Origin: Crotophaga sulcirostris
Taxonomy: Eukaryota; Chordata; Aves; Cuculiformes; Crotophagidae
Direction of reading: 5' to 3'
Assembly (NCBI GenBank): GCA_013397455.1
Contig: VYZB01000095.1
Coordinates: 1,050,446 to 1,114,445, forward strand
Length of the DNA stretch: 64,000 bases
The first letter of the stretch is position 1, and each line of letters begins with the position of its first letter. This document shows, in pieces, positions 11,986 through 23,690 of the stretch. A model generated the notes under the pieces. It was not told the DNA's origin, made no database searches, and saw only the letters and a list, made by a program, of their open reading frames with translations. The position numbers and the translations under genes are program-made.

Positions 11986-14039
11986 TTAGTGGATGAGAGT
12001 CCTATTATTACCTCTTATTAAAATTTGCCATTGAGCTTTATAAACTTTCTCAATGCATCAGCAGAACTTATGATGAAAGCTCTAAAGCCAAAGCTTTATT
12101 CATTATTATTATTTATATATTCAATGTTTTGTTGTTATCTGTCATTCTGTTAGCTCCACTGCCCTGGAAGTCTCATTTTGTGGTCTTGTCTGAAGGGTTA
12201 GTGGACAGGTTGATATAGTTATATGGTTTTGTTCTTTTACTGGACTCTCCCAATATCTCCTCCATTGTAACCCTGCATCGTTAACTTCATTATAATAAAT
12301 AAATCATGTATATAACAGTAGGGCTGGCTGAGAATAGAACTGGTTGTGTTAGGCACTGCAAAACTGTGAGAAGTGCTGCAATAAGCCAAGAAAAGGTGAC
12401 GGCAGAAAGGTCTAAATATGAACTAGGCACAAAACATCAAAGCTGGGACAGGGAAAGATATACAGAGGGACCAATGTGATCTTGCAGACAACATTCCTGT
12501 GTTTTTGCTTATAATTTCAGTCCTTTCAGTGGGTGGCAGGGCATTACTCGAGAAGGATTTAACCACTTGCAAAGCTAAACAAACAGAGGAGGGAAAGGTT
12601 GTTGCAAGCAGTCAGCTGGTTTAGTTGAAAAAATATTCAATCTAAAGGCTGCACAGATTTTCAGATAGGTCCAATTTGATAAATAACTCATGTCCCAAGG
12701 GCAGCAGTATTTCCTTAAACTGCTTTCTGCCACTTGCTGCCTCCGTCAGCTATGCTGGTACCCTTCACCCTTTTAGTTTGCCATCTCCTGATTCAATTTA
12801 GGAGGTCCTTTCCTCATCTTTTTAAAGATGTTCCAAATTGTAGGCTAGTGGTGGGCAATAAACATTCAATTTTAGTCCTAGCCAGCATTTTCCATCCAAA
12901 TTTCACACATGGGGCCAGAGTTCTGTGCACAGAAACACCCATTTTGCTGCTTTAGGGCTCCAGAACAGGCATGGAAATGCCTCAAACAGGCAAGCAGGTC
13001 TCCTGGGCAGAAAGGAAAGACAACATCATGTGCTGGACCACCATGCACATCAGACACACCAGGTAGATACCAGCAAGGAAATACAAGTGACAAAGTGCCT
13101 TCTTTGTTTGGAGAAGTAGTGGGTCTGACTCAGGCTCTTAAATTAGGGATTGGAAAACATCTCACTTGCTCATCTGCATGGCAGATTTCTGAAAGAAAGA
13201 CTAATAAATAACCTCAGAAGATTGTTCCTATTTAAAACTTCTTCTGGAGAGCAATGGAAACTCTGGTTGATTGCCAACTCTGGCCTCCATACCTGAAATT
13301 ATGACACAAGCATGTGCAGGAACATAGCAAATATAGCTTTTTTAAGACCTTATATTTCTTGCAGTGGGGATGACAAAGATACGTGTTCACATTATGGCAG
13401 AAGTGGAATGTTGGAAGACTCTCAATAGAAGTGTAGTGCTGCTGTCTGTGCTGACACACGTTTGAAATGATTATTTTGCTAATGACATTAATGAATTTGT
13501 ACAGCCTGCTGCAGCAGTTCAGTTCTATCATCATCCTGTTCTCCAGGAAAATGTTAAAAGGATAAGCTGGGGAAAAAAAAATAAAAATCAAACTGATTTC
13601 CCAGCCAGAGAAAACTATTGCATCTAAATTGTACATTAACTGGGCTGTGTTCCACACAAAGGAACATGAACTTCTGCAGCACCATTTTTTTTCCACATTC
13701 AAGATAATTATGTGTTTGTCCTTGCCTTACCTTGTTCCTTTTTTTGCAGCTCTAGTTACTTTTTCTAGTATGAACTCATTTAAATGCTCAGATTAATAAA
13801 AGGACTGGTCAATGGGTTGGGTTATATGAACAAAATCATGTACTAAATCGTCCACTGCTGTTAACTGATACAGCTCCCAGTGACGTTCAGCAGCTGAGGG
13901 TCAAGCCCCACAGCCTTTCTGCATTGAATATAAAGGTACAAAAAGATAACTCTCTATGTCAATAGTGTATCCTCACTGGATGATCTTTAAGTATTGATTA
14001 CTGAGTTTAAATAGAGTGAATAGGGAACAGGAGACAGTA
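11986..14039. other. Unique non-coding stretch
   Basis: The longest ORF here (minus strand, 13232-13702, 156 codons) is rich in Cys, His, Ile and Phe, lacks any recognisable domain or splice context, and is judged a chance ORF. No repeat family is recognised. Confidence 0.55.
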
Positions 14040-14480
14040 AGGGAGTGGTGGAGCTCAAAGGACCTTTGGAGGCTTTGATGTCCCTAATCAGCCTCACCCG
14101 GGGCTTCCACTTACCCCACCACAACAATGGGTCAGGCTTCTATTTAAGCTCAGCTCTGAGCCCTTCAGTGTTGTTTGAACTGTGCTGAGGGAATGTTGGT
14201 ATTTAAGTGGGCTATGGCCTTAGTTTGTCTGGGCTCTTGCCTGCAGTTTGCCTTCTTGGTTGGAACTTGGACTTGCATTGTCACCGCAAGTTTGTTTAAT
14301 GATCTTGGCTCTTAGTTGAAGCTACCTCTTGTCCCTGGAAGTATCCTGCTTGTGCTCAGGTACTGTGGTATTGGGTTCTGGGTGGTCAGCTCTAGCCTCT
14401 GTTTGGCTCCCTGGTAGGAGTTCCCACCACCAGCACTAGCAAGAACCTAGAGGTGTGTTGGGATGTGCTGCTAAGGTGTA
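14040..14480 (+). repeat. LTR-like GC-richer block (unclassified)
   Basis: Base composition changes sharply from the surrounding AT-rich DNA. The block contains 'taatcagcctcacccggggc', a TATA-like 'ctatttaagc' at about 14140, a second 'gtatttaag' at about 14200, then a pyrimidine- and TTGG-rich tract. That order (U3-like, TATA-like, R/U5-like) recalls retroviral-type LTRs of sauropsid genomes. I could not identify terminal TG...CA ends, a target-site duplication or a primer-binding site, and the internal gag/pol region is absent. It could also be another type of interspersed repeat. The ORF at 14455-14850 overlapping its end is not similar to anything I recognise. Confidence 0.3.
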
Positions 14481-17400
14481 TGGGACATCGTGGGTGAACC
14501 CTGTATCAATGGACTCTGAATGGCCCCATGCAGGGCAGTGTGATCTGCTCCAAGACAGAAATACCTCTAGCAGGGAAAGCTTGTGTTATGTGTTGTCCAT
14601 CCCAACCTGCATACTATTAGAGGTCACAACAGCTGTGGCCCAGACTTGGGTAAAATCCCTGTACCTGCTGGGTAGAAGGAGGGGGCATACTCAAACCAAC
14701 ACTATTTGGAAAAGAAAAGGTGAGAGGGAACCTGGAGAAAGAGATATCTTTACTTGCAGTAGGCTTGAACCCTTCTTCCTTGCTGAGGTGTATATATGTT
14801 ACCTACAGGGTGGTAAGGAAAAGGCTTCTTGCAAACCTGAGAAACAGTGACTTTAGAGAACACAGTATGTACTCTATGGAGAGGAAAGTAGAAACAAAAG
14901 AAGGCTTGAGAAATACTTTCCTAAGAAATGGAAAGTAGGGTGCAGTTGTTACAGAGCAATTTTACAACCCATGGCCAAGTGCCCAGCTTCCAAGGGTGCC
15001 TGTGTTAGAGTTATATTTTGAAGTTATTATATGCCTGTATATTAAAAGATATATGTATACATATGAAATAACATGGGTGTTACTGACTGCTTATACCTTC
15101 TTTCACGAGTACATCACAGCTTTAAGAGAACCTTTTTCTAATACCTGAAGATGCTTGAGAGTGTGACCATATACTGGTTACCTTCCTGTTGACAGCAGCT
15201 TCACCCCCAGAAGGTGTTTCCCTTTGACAAACAGCATTTAACACTTGCTTTCCTTGGCATCTTCTTATTCTACCTGTGACATTTTTCACTAGGTGACATG
15301 ACATCTCATACTTCTCTTGCTAAGCCCCTTGTTGGAGTGCGTCCTCATTCCAGTAGTGCTGTTTGTTAGCAGCCAGTGAGGCTCTTGTATCTCCAACAAC
15401 AGCTAACACAGAACCATGGCAAACACAGTTTTTCATGAAACTGCACAAAAGACTGGGAGAAAAGCAGATTATAAAGTACAAAAAACATAACAATCTTAGT
15501 CATTCCCATTCCACAAGGTAAATTTACTTTCATCTCTGAAGGACAATAGGATTGTCATGGCATATAGGGAAAATAAAAGCAACTCTAATACTGCATAAAC
15601 TTCCTTTTTTATTCTCCTAGTTTGTCTCAAGACTGCTGCAACAAATCCTGTATCTGAGAAAATCATCCAATGTGACTAGACCTTGGATTCCTTCTTGTAG
15701 ATGAGCCTAGAGGAGAATGCCCACGATCTTTGAAGCTGAAAATTGAAAAATGAATAGCAGTGAGAAGCTAGATGTCTCAGAGCTCATGTATAGCATTTCA
15801 GAATGCTTCACAAAGCTTATATTTAATTCCAGTTAGCATATAAGCTGCTCATATGGTAATATGTTGGCTTCCTTTGCTGTTTCCTTGCAGCTGGTGAAGC
15901 AGGGAGAAAAATCAAGTCATAAGCATGTTTTAACCTCTAAATTTCACTATACCTGTAAAACAAGAGGTTGCATCAACCTTTGCAGGAGGGAGTAATAGCT
16001 GGTAATTTATATGTGCAATTTGAGGAAAGCACAGTTCCATGGGGTGATTACTGCAATAAATAACTGAAGTAGAACATCCTTGTCCTAACATAAACCCAAC
16101 TTCATTTTTCCTAATACTCTGCATGAAGGATCTGATCTGGGGCTGGGAGGGTGTGGGAGAGGGAAGAGAGCTAGAAGGGGAGCATATGTAACCTTCCTGT
16201 GGAAGTCAGAGATCAGAAAGTAAGAATTCAGCCTCAGAATTTAAGATCTAACAGATGAGATAAGTTTATTCTGCACTTACATCAATAATGTTCTCATTGT
16301 GTTACGACAAGTAAAAATAGAGAGGCTGTAGCAAAGGCAATATGTGCTATTGTATAGGTAAACTGTTTAGGGCAAGAACTGTCCTTTTGTTTTATTGGAA
16401 CATTACCTGACACAACCTTGTTCAAACCAATGAAGAGAATTTCAGTGAGCTGCAAGCCAAAATGATGGCAATGTTATTACACAGCTAATAATAAGTTGAT
16501 GACCTTTGATAAATATTTTTGGCTTGGCTTCATTTTCATTTAAGAATGTCTATAAGTAGCAGAAACATTCATCAAGTTAGAAACTCCCTTCTAAAACAAC
16601 TAAAATGTTAGTTCACACTGCCAGACCACCAATGTGTTTTGCTGCAGAAAGCCAAGCAATATTTGTTTTATCTTTTTACTGTGGCCTTAGTGATTTTTTT
16701 TTTTCCCATCCCCAGTCTGTTGCTAAGCTTAATAAAAGGTGGGACAGAACTGTAGGGAAATGTGTTCCAGAAAGCAGTTTACTGAGGCTGGGGAGATGCA
16801 GTTGCAAGGCTGCAGCAAATGAGTGGAGTGGAGCATCTGACTGAGGATGTGTCTTTACCTCATCTTCTTTATTCCCCAACATATGTGCATCCAGCTGTGC
16901 TCATTCCAGGGTCCTTGTGTTGCTCTCACCTCTACCATGTGCATTCAGGGATTTCTTGGCTGAATATCTCTGCTAGCATTAGCTGCTGAAGGGTGGCAGG
17001 AGTAGACATGAAAGGATACAGTATCTCTGGAAAGAACCAAGCCTACCATGAAAAGCTTCAAAGGTCAACAACAGCTTGAGCCCACCTGGAAGCCCCAAGG
17101 CAGCCAGCTCATCTGGCAGAGCGGCAATGGGGTATGTTCTGAACAAAAAGTTCTGCCTACCAAGCTGGTGGCCACTGGCTCACCTTCCCAATGGCCACTC
17201 AGGGCAGCCTTGAGTGGGGCTCACTGCTGTACTCTGAAGTGGCAGTTGGAGGAGGAATTATGCACCACGTTTCTCATCCGAAATTGTCTGGCCCAGCAAA
17301 TGTACATGAAAATCTTCTCTTTGGTTTTGCAGCGAACAGAGCTTCCAGCAAATTCCCCGAACTGTGAGCTCAATCTACAAGCCTGTGGCTTCACGCTCAG

Positions 17401-17986
17401 AGTCCCTGAATTTGTGACTGCTACCCTACTCTGCTTTCACCAGCAGTGACCCAGCCAGACCACATCAATCTTGTTGCTGTTATGGTAGAACCTAGGTGGC
17501 TGTGATTACTGTGATTTTTGTTGTTGTTGTTTAAAACCTAGCAATAGATATCTATCAGACTTGTTCCACTGGACTAGTGCCTGTAGACATAATGAGCATC
17601 TCTACCAGGTAATTAACACATACTGCAGATGAGGTAGCCCATAGCTTAGTCCTCATCATACTCCTGTGTGTATAATCAAAGAGAATTAGACAGAGAAATT
17701 AGAGCTGGGCAGAAAACCAGTAAAGGATTTCTGCATTCACAGTGACTTTTCTTTTTTAACTTAAAATATTTTCCTTGCTGAAAATTGAAATGCATAGTTC
17801 ATTTTTCAGTTTCTAACCCCCTTTTAAACTCTGCAGTAAGAGTTCTGGAATATCCTAAATGAGGAAACTCAAAATAAAACTGTGTTATGTTTTTGTCAAA
17901 TGACTATTGCTCAGACATGGCCCACCTGACAAATACTTCATAATTTTGTTCCCTCAAACTGTATTTTTAGTACCTGTGCTCTTTAG
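14481..17986. other. Unique non-coding stretch
   Basis: Only chance ORFs are seen. The GC-richer ORF at 17048-17449 (133 codons) has no recognisable domain, no convincing flanking splice sites and no Kozak-like start. The segment at 16440-16560 has the even, motif-rich look of conserved non-coding DNA, but this cannot be judged without an alignment. Confidence 0.5.
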
Positions 17987-18001
17987 AAAAAAAAAAAAAA
18001 A
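17987..18001 (+). repeat. Poly(A) run, 15 bp
   Basis: An uninterrupted run of 15 A follows 'ctcttag'. I looked upstream for a retrocopied transcript and found no recognisable coding or SINE sequence, so it is annotated only as a homopolymer. Confidence 0.8.
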
Positions 18002-18477
18002 GGCCACAAAACCCCACAACTTTCTCTGTCTCTGAACAATAGCACTTAACTCTGATGTGTGAAAAAGAACAAACACCTCTTAGTCTTCAGGGGTGGAGAT
18101 TCACATACCTCTTACTAGTCAAATAATCTGTCTGAGAGATCCCATTACTGTCTGGCTTTTTCCCTCCTCCTTAGTGTCAGTTGTTCTGCTATACTCACAA
18201 TGCTTCACTTCAAACTGCATTGGTGAAATAACAAAGGTTAACAGTTTATCTGTTCTCCTTTTCCTTCTTCCCTCTTCCTGCTATATTTCATTTGCTATTT
18301 ATTGACCATATGTGAGACTGGCGCTATGGGCTACAGAACTATATGTTATATATGCAGTTTTTTGTACCCTAAATTACAGATTTTTAAGCTAAAACAAGGT
18401 CCTGTACACAGACATTAACTATCAATGTCTGCAATCAGCACTTTATTACATAGGTTCAGGTAACAAAGAGTGGTACA

Positions 18478-19438
18478 CAGAACCACTGAGTGGTTGGGAT
18501 TGTAAGGGCCTCTGGCCAACTCCCCTGCTAAAGCAGGTTCACCTTGAGCAGGTTATATAGGAATGTGTCTGGGTGGGGTTTGAATATCTCTAGAGAAGGA
18601 AATTCCACATTTTCCCTGGGCAGCCTGTTTCAGTGCTCTATCACCCTCACAGTAAAGAAGTTTTTCCTCACTTTGAGGTGGAACTTCCTGTGCTCCAACC
18701 TATTGCCCCTTGTCCTGTTGCTGGGCACTGGTGAAGAGTCTGGCCCTAGCCTCTTGATATCCACCCCTCAGATATTTATAAACATTGATAAGATCCCCTC
18801 TCGTTCCTTTCTTCAGGCTAAACAGACTGAGCTCACTCAGCCTCTCATAGTAATAGAGATGCGCCAGACCTCTGATCATCTTCATGACCTCTGCTGGACT
18901 CTCTCCAGTAATTCTTTTCTTGAGATGGGGAGCCCAGAACTGGACACAGTACTCGAGATGGGGCCTCACTTGAGCAGAGTAGGGGGGGGAGGAGAATCTC
19001 CCTTGACCTGCTGACCACAATCTTCTTAATGCACCCCAGGATACCATTGGCTGCCTTGGCCACGAGGGCATGGTGCTTGCTCATGGGTAACTTGTTGTCA
19101 ACCAGGGCTCCCAAGTCCTTCTCTGCAGAGCTGACTTCTAGCTTGTCAAACCCTAACCTGTACTGGTGCAGGAGGTTATTCCTCCTAAGCTGCAGGACCC
19201 TGTACTTGCCTTTGGACTTCATTTATTTCCTCTCTGCCCAAGTCTCTAGCCTGTCCAGGTCTCACTGAATGGCAACGCAGCCTTTTGGTGTATCAGCTTC
19301 TTCTTCCAGTTTTGTATCATTAGAAAACTGGCTGAGAGTACGCTTTGTCCAATCATGCAAGTCATTAATGAATACGTTGAACAAGACTGGATGAGATACA
19401 GAACTCTGGGGAACACCACTGGCCAGACTTACAACTAG
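18478..19438 (-). mobile_element. CR1 LINE, reverse orientation, with broken ORF2 C-terminal remnant
   Basis: On the minus strand the element reads from the reverse-transcriptase palm (VLFNVFINDL motif, with FSND in place of the usual F-A-D-D at about 19312-19325) through the ORF2 C-terminal region (AEKDLGALVD, ANGILGCIKK at about 19030-19110; VRPHLEYCVQFWAP at about 18930-18970; GDLINVYKYLRGG at about 18770-18800) into the 3' UTR near 18480. The ORF2 remnant is broken by stops and by at least one frameshift near the G-run at about 18984-18991, where the reading frame switches between two overlapping minus-strand ORFs (18845-19222 and 18700-19071). It is 5'-truncated inside the RT domain and lacks the endonuclease and ORF1. 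It is inactive. Confidence 0.93.
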
Positions 19439-22400
19439 GCTTTCTTGGAAGGTTAAGCCACTAAGAATACAGAAAGTACTAGATTTGCTTGGAGACCAGC
19501 ACAGGAACGGAATGTCCTACATAGTGTAGATGTTTGAGATTTGAGTAGATCTGTGTGTTGAAACTAGTGGGTGAAATAAACTGTAAAGGTGGTGGTTTAG
19601 GCAGATGTTAGCTAAACTTCTTCAGTCGATTATTGTGAATATAACACTTGACGTAGAATATTTAAATCGCTAACAGAAATGGGTCTTCAGACCCCAAAGA
19701 CAATCCATGTTCTGTTGTACTGTCCAGTGTACTCGATGGAGTACATGAGCCAGAATGCCTGTTAGTAGGAAAAAATAAGTGGTGACAGGTGATTTTAGTG
19801 GAGCTGACAGTAATGTATGGGGAAAAAAAATGTTTCTGACCTTCTTAGATGTTGTTTCTATCTCTGATTACTTTCACAAGAATTAGGGAAGTGCTTTCTT
19901 ACCATGCTCACTGGTACTACACTTCTTCATTTTATAGCAATCTGTTTTTTTTTTATAGCAAAACTGGTTTTTGATAATAACTCTAGTTGTTAATTTTCTG
20001 CATGCACCTGCCTAGCTATATTTATTCTATCTATTTGCTGCAGGAAGTTGAATAGTCCACGGAAGTGACACCAGTACAGGAGGGTAGGGACTTAAGGTTA
20101 TGAACCATGACATGAGAATATGATCAGTATTCTAATTCCAGATCCAGAAATGAGCTCTGGACCAGGAATCAGTCAATGCAGCCATGGGATGATAGTGAAG
20201 GGTCCAGGTTAATGAACATTTTTGAGAAAGAAGTTAATTTCTCTGAATTTTGAGAGATATTGCACAGACCTTGGAACTTTCAGAAGCTGTAAGATATAGC
20301 TGGATAGTCAAACTTCAACCTAGGTATTTAGAAGGCTTTTCTCTCAATGTTTTTATCTTCCAGCAGCCCATAAATGAAGAATAAAGCACTTTGTTATTGT
20401 TGATGATTGGCTTCTTCAAACAGCAGCTAGGAAATAAGCAGCAGAAACCGTAAATGAGATCAATACTAATGCCTTGGTCACCCTCTACTATGGGAATGCT
20501 GTGTAATGAACAGCTAGATAAGCATCGGTCTTTATTAGCCCTCAAGAAACTGGAATAAGAATGAATTGCTTGGATCTATATCATATAACACCTATTTTTT
20601 AACTAATATTATATTAAAAATTCTTTATAATCACCTGATCCTGCCATTTAGGTAAATCTTTTTTCCAATGGTTCTTGTTAATGAAGAGATAAATCCATTA
20701 GAAGTTATTGCCTATGTAAGAAATAAGGAGATTGTGGGAGAAGTCTTGCTGTGCAAGAAGAGGATCTACTGGAGACAAGCACACATTTGCCCTCACTAAT
20801 AGCACCTCAAGATTTCTATCCCAGGTATGATAGGAAACACAGTGAAGTTGGTTAAATTGCATCAGACTTATGGCTTAATGACAAAGCTTTTCCTTAAAGG
20901 AGACCTCTATTATGTTCACAGTTGTGACTTTTTTTGTCAGGAAGCCTTTTCTTGTTGGCTGAATCACTATATTAAGATGGCTTGACGCATGCTGCTCACA
21001 AACCCTTGTCAGGACTTGCTGTCAGTCATTTTACCTTCTCTCTGCAGGCATGCTTCAAGATGATAAAGTGCTTCATCAAAGCTGAGAGGGCTTGCATTAA
21101 AACCTATGATAATTACATCATTTACTGCATAAAACTACTTTTACTCCTATATTTTTCCAAGGTCTTGTATTATCTCTTCAGAATTACCAAGTCTTAGATT
21201 TTCCAACAAGAAAGGCATGTTCAGTGCTGCTGTTATACACTGTAGCAGGGATTACATTTAAGCTTCAGCTCCTTTTGTTGTTTCTCCTTAGTTTCCTAAT
21301 AAACAAATATTTTCTGGAAAGTTATTTTTTAGCATTTGTTTCTTGCTCTCTCTGGAGAGGTAAAACAGCCTTGTTTCCAATTGTGGGATAATTTGTGTAA
21401 TATAACAGGATTTCTACATTTATTGTCTTGCATTTTGTTTAGCTCATGACAAAAACATTTTGTTGCAAGGAGAAATAAATGCATGGTGATATAGGCTTGA
21501 AAGGGATGTGGGTTGTTTTGTTTGGGGATTTTTTGCTTGCTGAATTTACATTTTGTGCACAGTTGAAGATTTGCTCTTGAAGGATTTAAAATTGATGTAT
21601 TTGAATTGTTGAGAAAGGATAGGGAGGGGGTACTAGGGCACATGGGAATTCAACAATCAGGTTTGTACTGTTAAGAAGAAAAGATTGGCTATTTTTTATT
21701 AAAAAGATTTGTCCAGGTGGCAGGCTGCATGTGTTCAAATACTGCATATTTCCTTCTATTCGCTTGACACAATACTGACTTTCACAACAGATTTTTTTTC
21801 TTTTGCTCAATCCCATAAATATTGCATTTTTTTTAATGGAAGTTGTTACATAAAGCTAAAATTAGTTTAGATACTGTCATACTTTTGGAAGGAAATCTGA
21901 ATGCTGTTCAGTAGAAGTGACATTGGGTTATATTGGAGCAAATGAATAGATGATGGTTTAAATGCCCCTCTGGAACATGAGTACCGACATTTTGATTAAT
22001 GTCTTTGTCATGGGCAAAGATTATTTAGTTAATGATTTGCAGTTTCCTTTGCTTGGCCCTAGGAAAAGCATGCCAAATCCCAGGGTGAAAGGGAGGAACC
22101 AAGCAGTTTGAAGTCATTGGGTTATTCATGTGTTTTCAGCACGTGCCCAAAAGCTCTTTTGGATCAGGCCTGAAGCTTATAGGGGAATAAAGCTCATGAA
22201 ATATTAGAAATAAACCCCACACTTTTATTCATACACTATGATTTACAGGGCTTAAAAGAACTGTGAGAGTGTGTGAACATGGCACAAATGGGTGCCTTCT
22301 GCTGACAGCCCTTCATAGCTCATAGAAGGAACAGCAGTGCTTTTTTCAGGCTATAACACCCTACTCTGTTGGTGTATGGCAGCAATCTCGGGACAATGAA

Positions 22401-23600
22401 ATGGAGCTCTGTGCTTTGCTTAGAGGCATGACAGAGCCCAAGTTAATTTTTTGCAAACCTGTGCTGGCTTGTGACAGCTCAGGTGTTTCTGCTCCATGCA
22501 ATGAGAACAGGTGTTAAAGGGCATGATGCAATGTTGTCCTGGACGCCGGCGTTACCAGAGGGGCTGCAGAGCTGGCAGCATCAAAGCCAACAGCTGAGGC
22601 ATCAGGATGAAGCAGTGGTGGCCTTGTAATGGGGCAAAGAAGTGACAGTGTTTCCAGGTTACCTGGGGCAGCAGTCCCAGTGAAGAAGGCACTAAGATGA
22701 TAGGACAGTGCAATTGGTATGCCGTTGGTTTACTGAAAAAGCTCAGAAAGAATGATAAAAATTTGGGATTATTGTGTTAAATGGTAGTGCCTTTACCAGT
22801 AGGGATCTTACACTCACTTTTATCAGTAAAACTAGCTGTGGTACTCCTGTGTAAGGGAAAGCAGCACTGTTCATGGTGCCATTTTTAGTTTCAAAGCTAA
22901 TTTGAACAAAACATTTCAATGTTTACATGTGAAGTTCTTTGTAAGCAAATTCATTTTTCAAATCCTGTTGTGTACAACCTGTCCCCTTCTGTTCTGTATG
23001 CACATTATATTTTTCCTCTCCTCCCTCTTCCGTTCATAGCTTTCACAAAGACTGAAATGGAAGAAGCCATTAAAGGTTTAAATAACTTAAGCAGTTACTT
23101 TTAAATTATCTTAACATGTTCAAAAACCTTGCCAGATTTACCCTTTGGAAGGTAGTAAAATAATTTTGAATAGAATGTGACCAGATAAAATGAATATGAT
23201 TTTATTATTCATGAATACTTTAACCTGAATGCTTTAGTGCCTACATCTCTCTATTATATTAAATTATGGTGAAACATAAAAATGTCATACTGGGGTTTGT
23301 AGATTGATATTCCCTATGGATTCCCCTTATGTTTTTCTATTGCTATCCCTGCTGCTGCTAATGGAACCAGTCCTTTGATACCTTTCCCTTCTACCTCTCT
23401 ATTGAGTGCTTCGAAGCACCTCTGTGTCTGGTTAGGAGGTTAGCTACCTCTTTTCATAGCAAACACGCAAATAACCCTTATGTATTCCCACCCACACATG
23501 CACTTTTGTATATGGCTTGCTCTTTCATATTTCTCTTCTTTTTTTTTTATATGTTCTCTCTGGGCAATTTTTTTTTTCCAGACATCACACTTTAGGGTAT
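19439..23600. other. Long unique non-coding stretch
   Basis: No gene or repeat family is recognised. A slightly GC-richer patch lies at about 22260-22690 and contains a perfect 10-bp CpG palindrome (ACGCCGGCGT, 22543-22552). The 104-codon minus-strand ORF at 21329-21643 has no recognisable features. Confidence 0.55.
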
Positions 23601-23690
23601 ACTTTCAAAGTGATGTTCAGATATTTAAGTGAGACTCCCATTAAAGTTAATGAGACATGTGGCTAAATGCCTGTGCACTGCATTAACAAT
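23601..23690. repeat. Ancient amniote palindromic repeat remnant
   Basis: The segment reads 'actttcaaagtgatg...atttaagtgagactcccattaaagttaatgag...ggctaaatgcctgtgcac'. It matches in outline a dispersed amniote repeat with a centre like 'cccattgaaagtcaatggg' flanked by 'ctaagt/acttag' and 'ttttcaaa' arms. The central near-palindrome 'tcccattaaagttaatgaga' is visible directly. The family name is not asserted. Confidence 0.4.

Noticed and set aside
13232..13702. 156-codon minus-strand ORF, tied for the longest in the window
   Set aside because: No start context, domain, repeats or splice signals. Its composition (Cys, His, Ile, Phe rich) is what T-rich DNA gives, and the length is within chance for 64 kb of AT-rich DNA read in six frames.
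14455..14850. 131-codon plus-strand ORF
   Set aside because: It starts inside the other LTR-like block, contains no recognisable domain, and is overlapped by a second open frame at 14720-14938.
17048..17449. 133-codon plus-strand ORF in a GC-richer patch
   Set aside because: No recognised homology or splice context. A GC-rich patch lowers stop frequency and explains the length.
18544..19014. 156-codon plus-strand ORF
   Set aside because: It is antisense to the CR1 ORF2 tail on the minus strand, so it is a shadow of the LINE.
23040..23104. Short ORF (TEMEEAIKGLNNLSSYF) after a pyrimidine tract ending in CATAG
   Set aside because: Only about 20 codons follow the possible acceptor, with no supporting polyadenylation signal or homology recognised.
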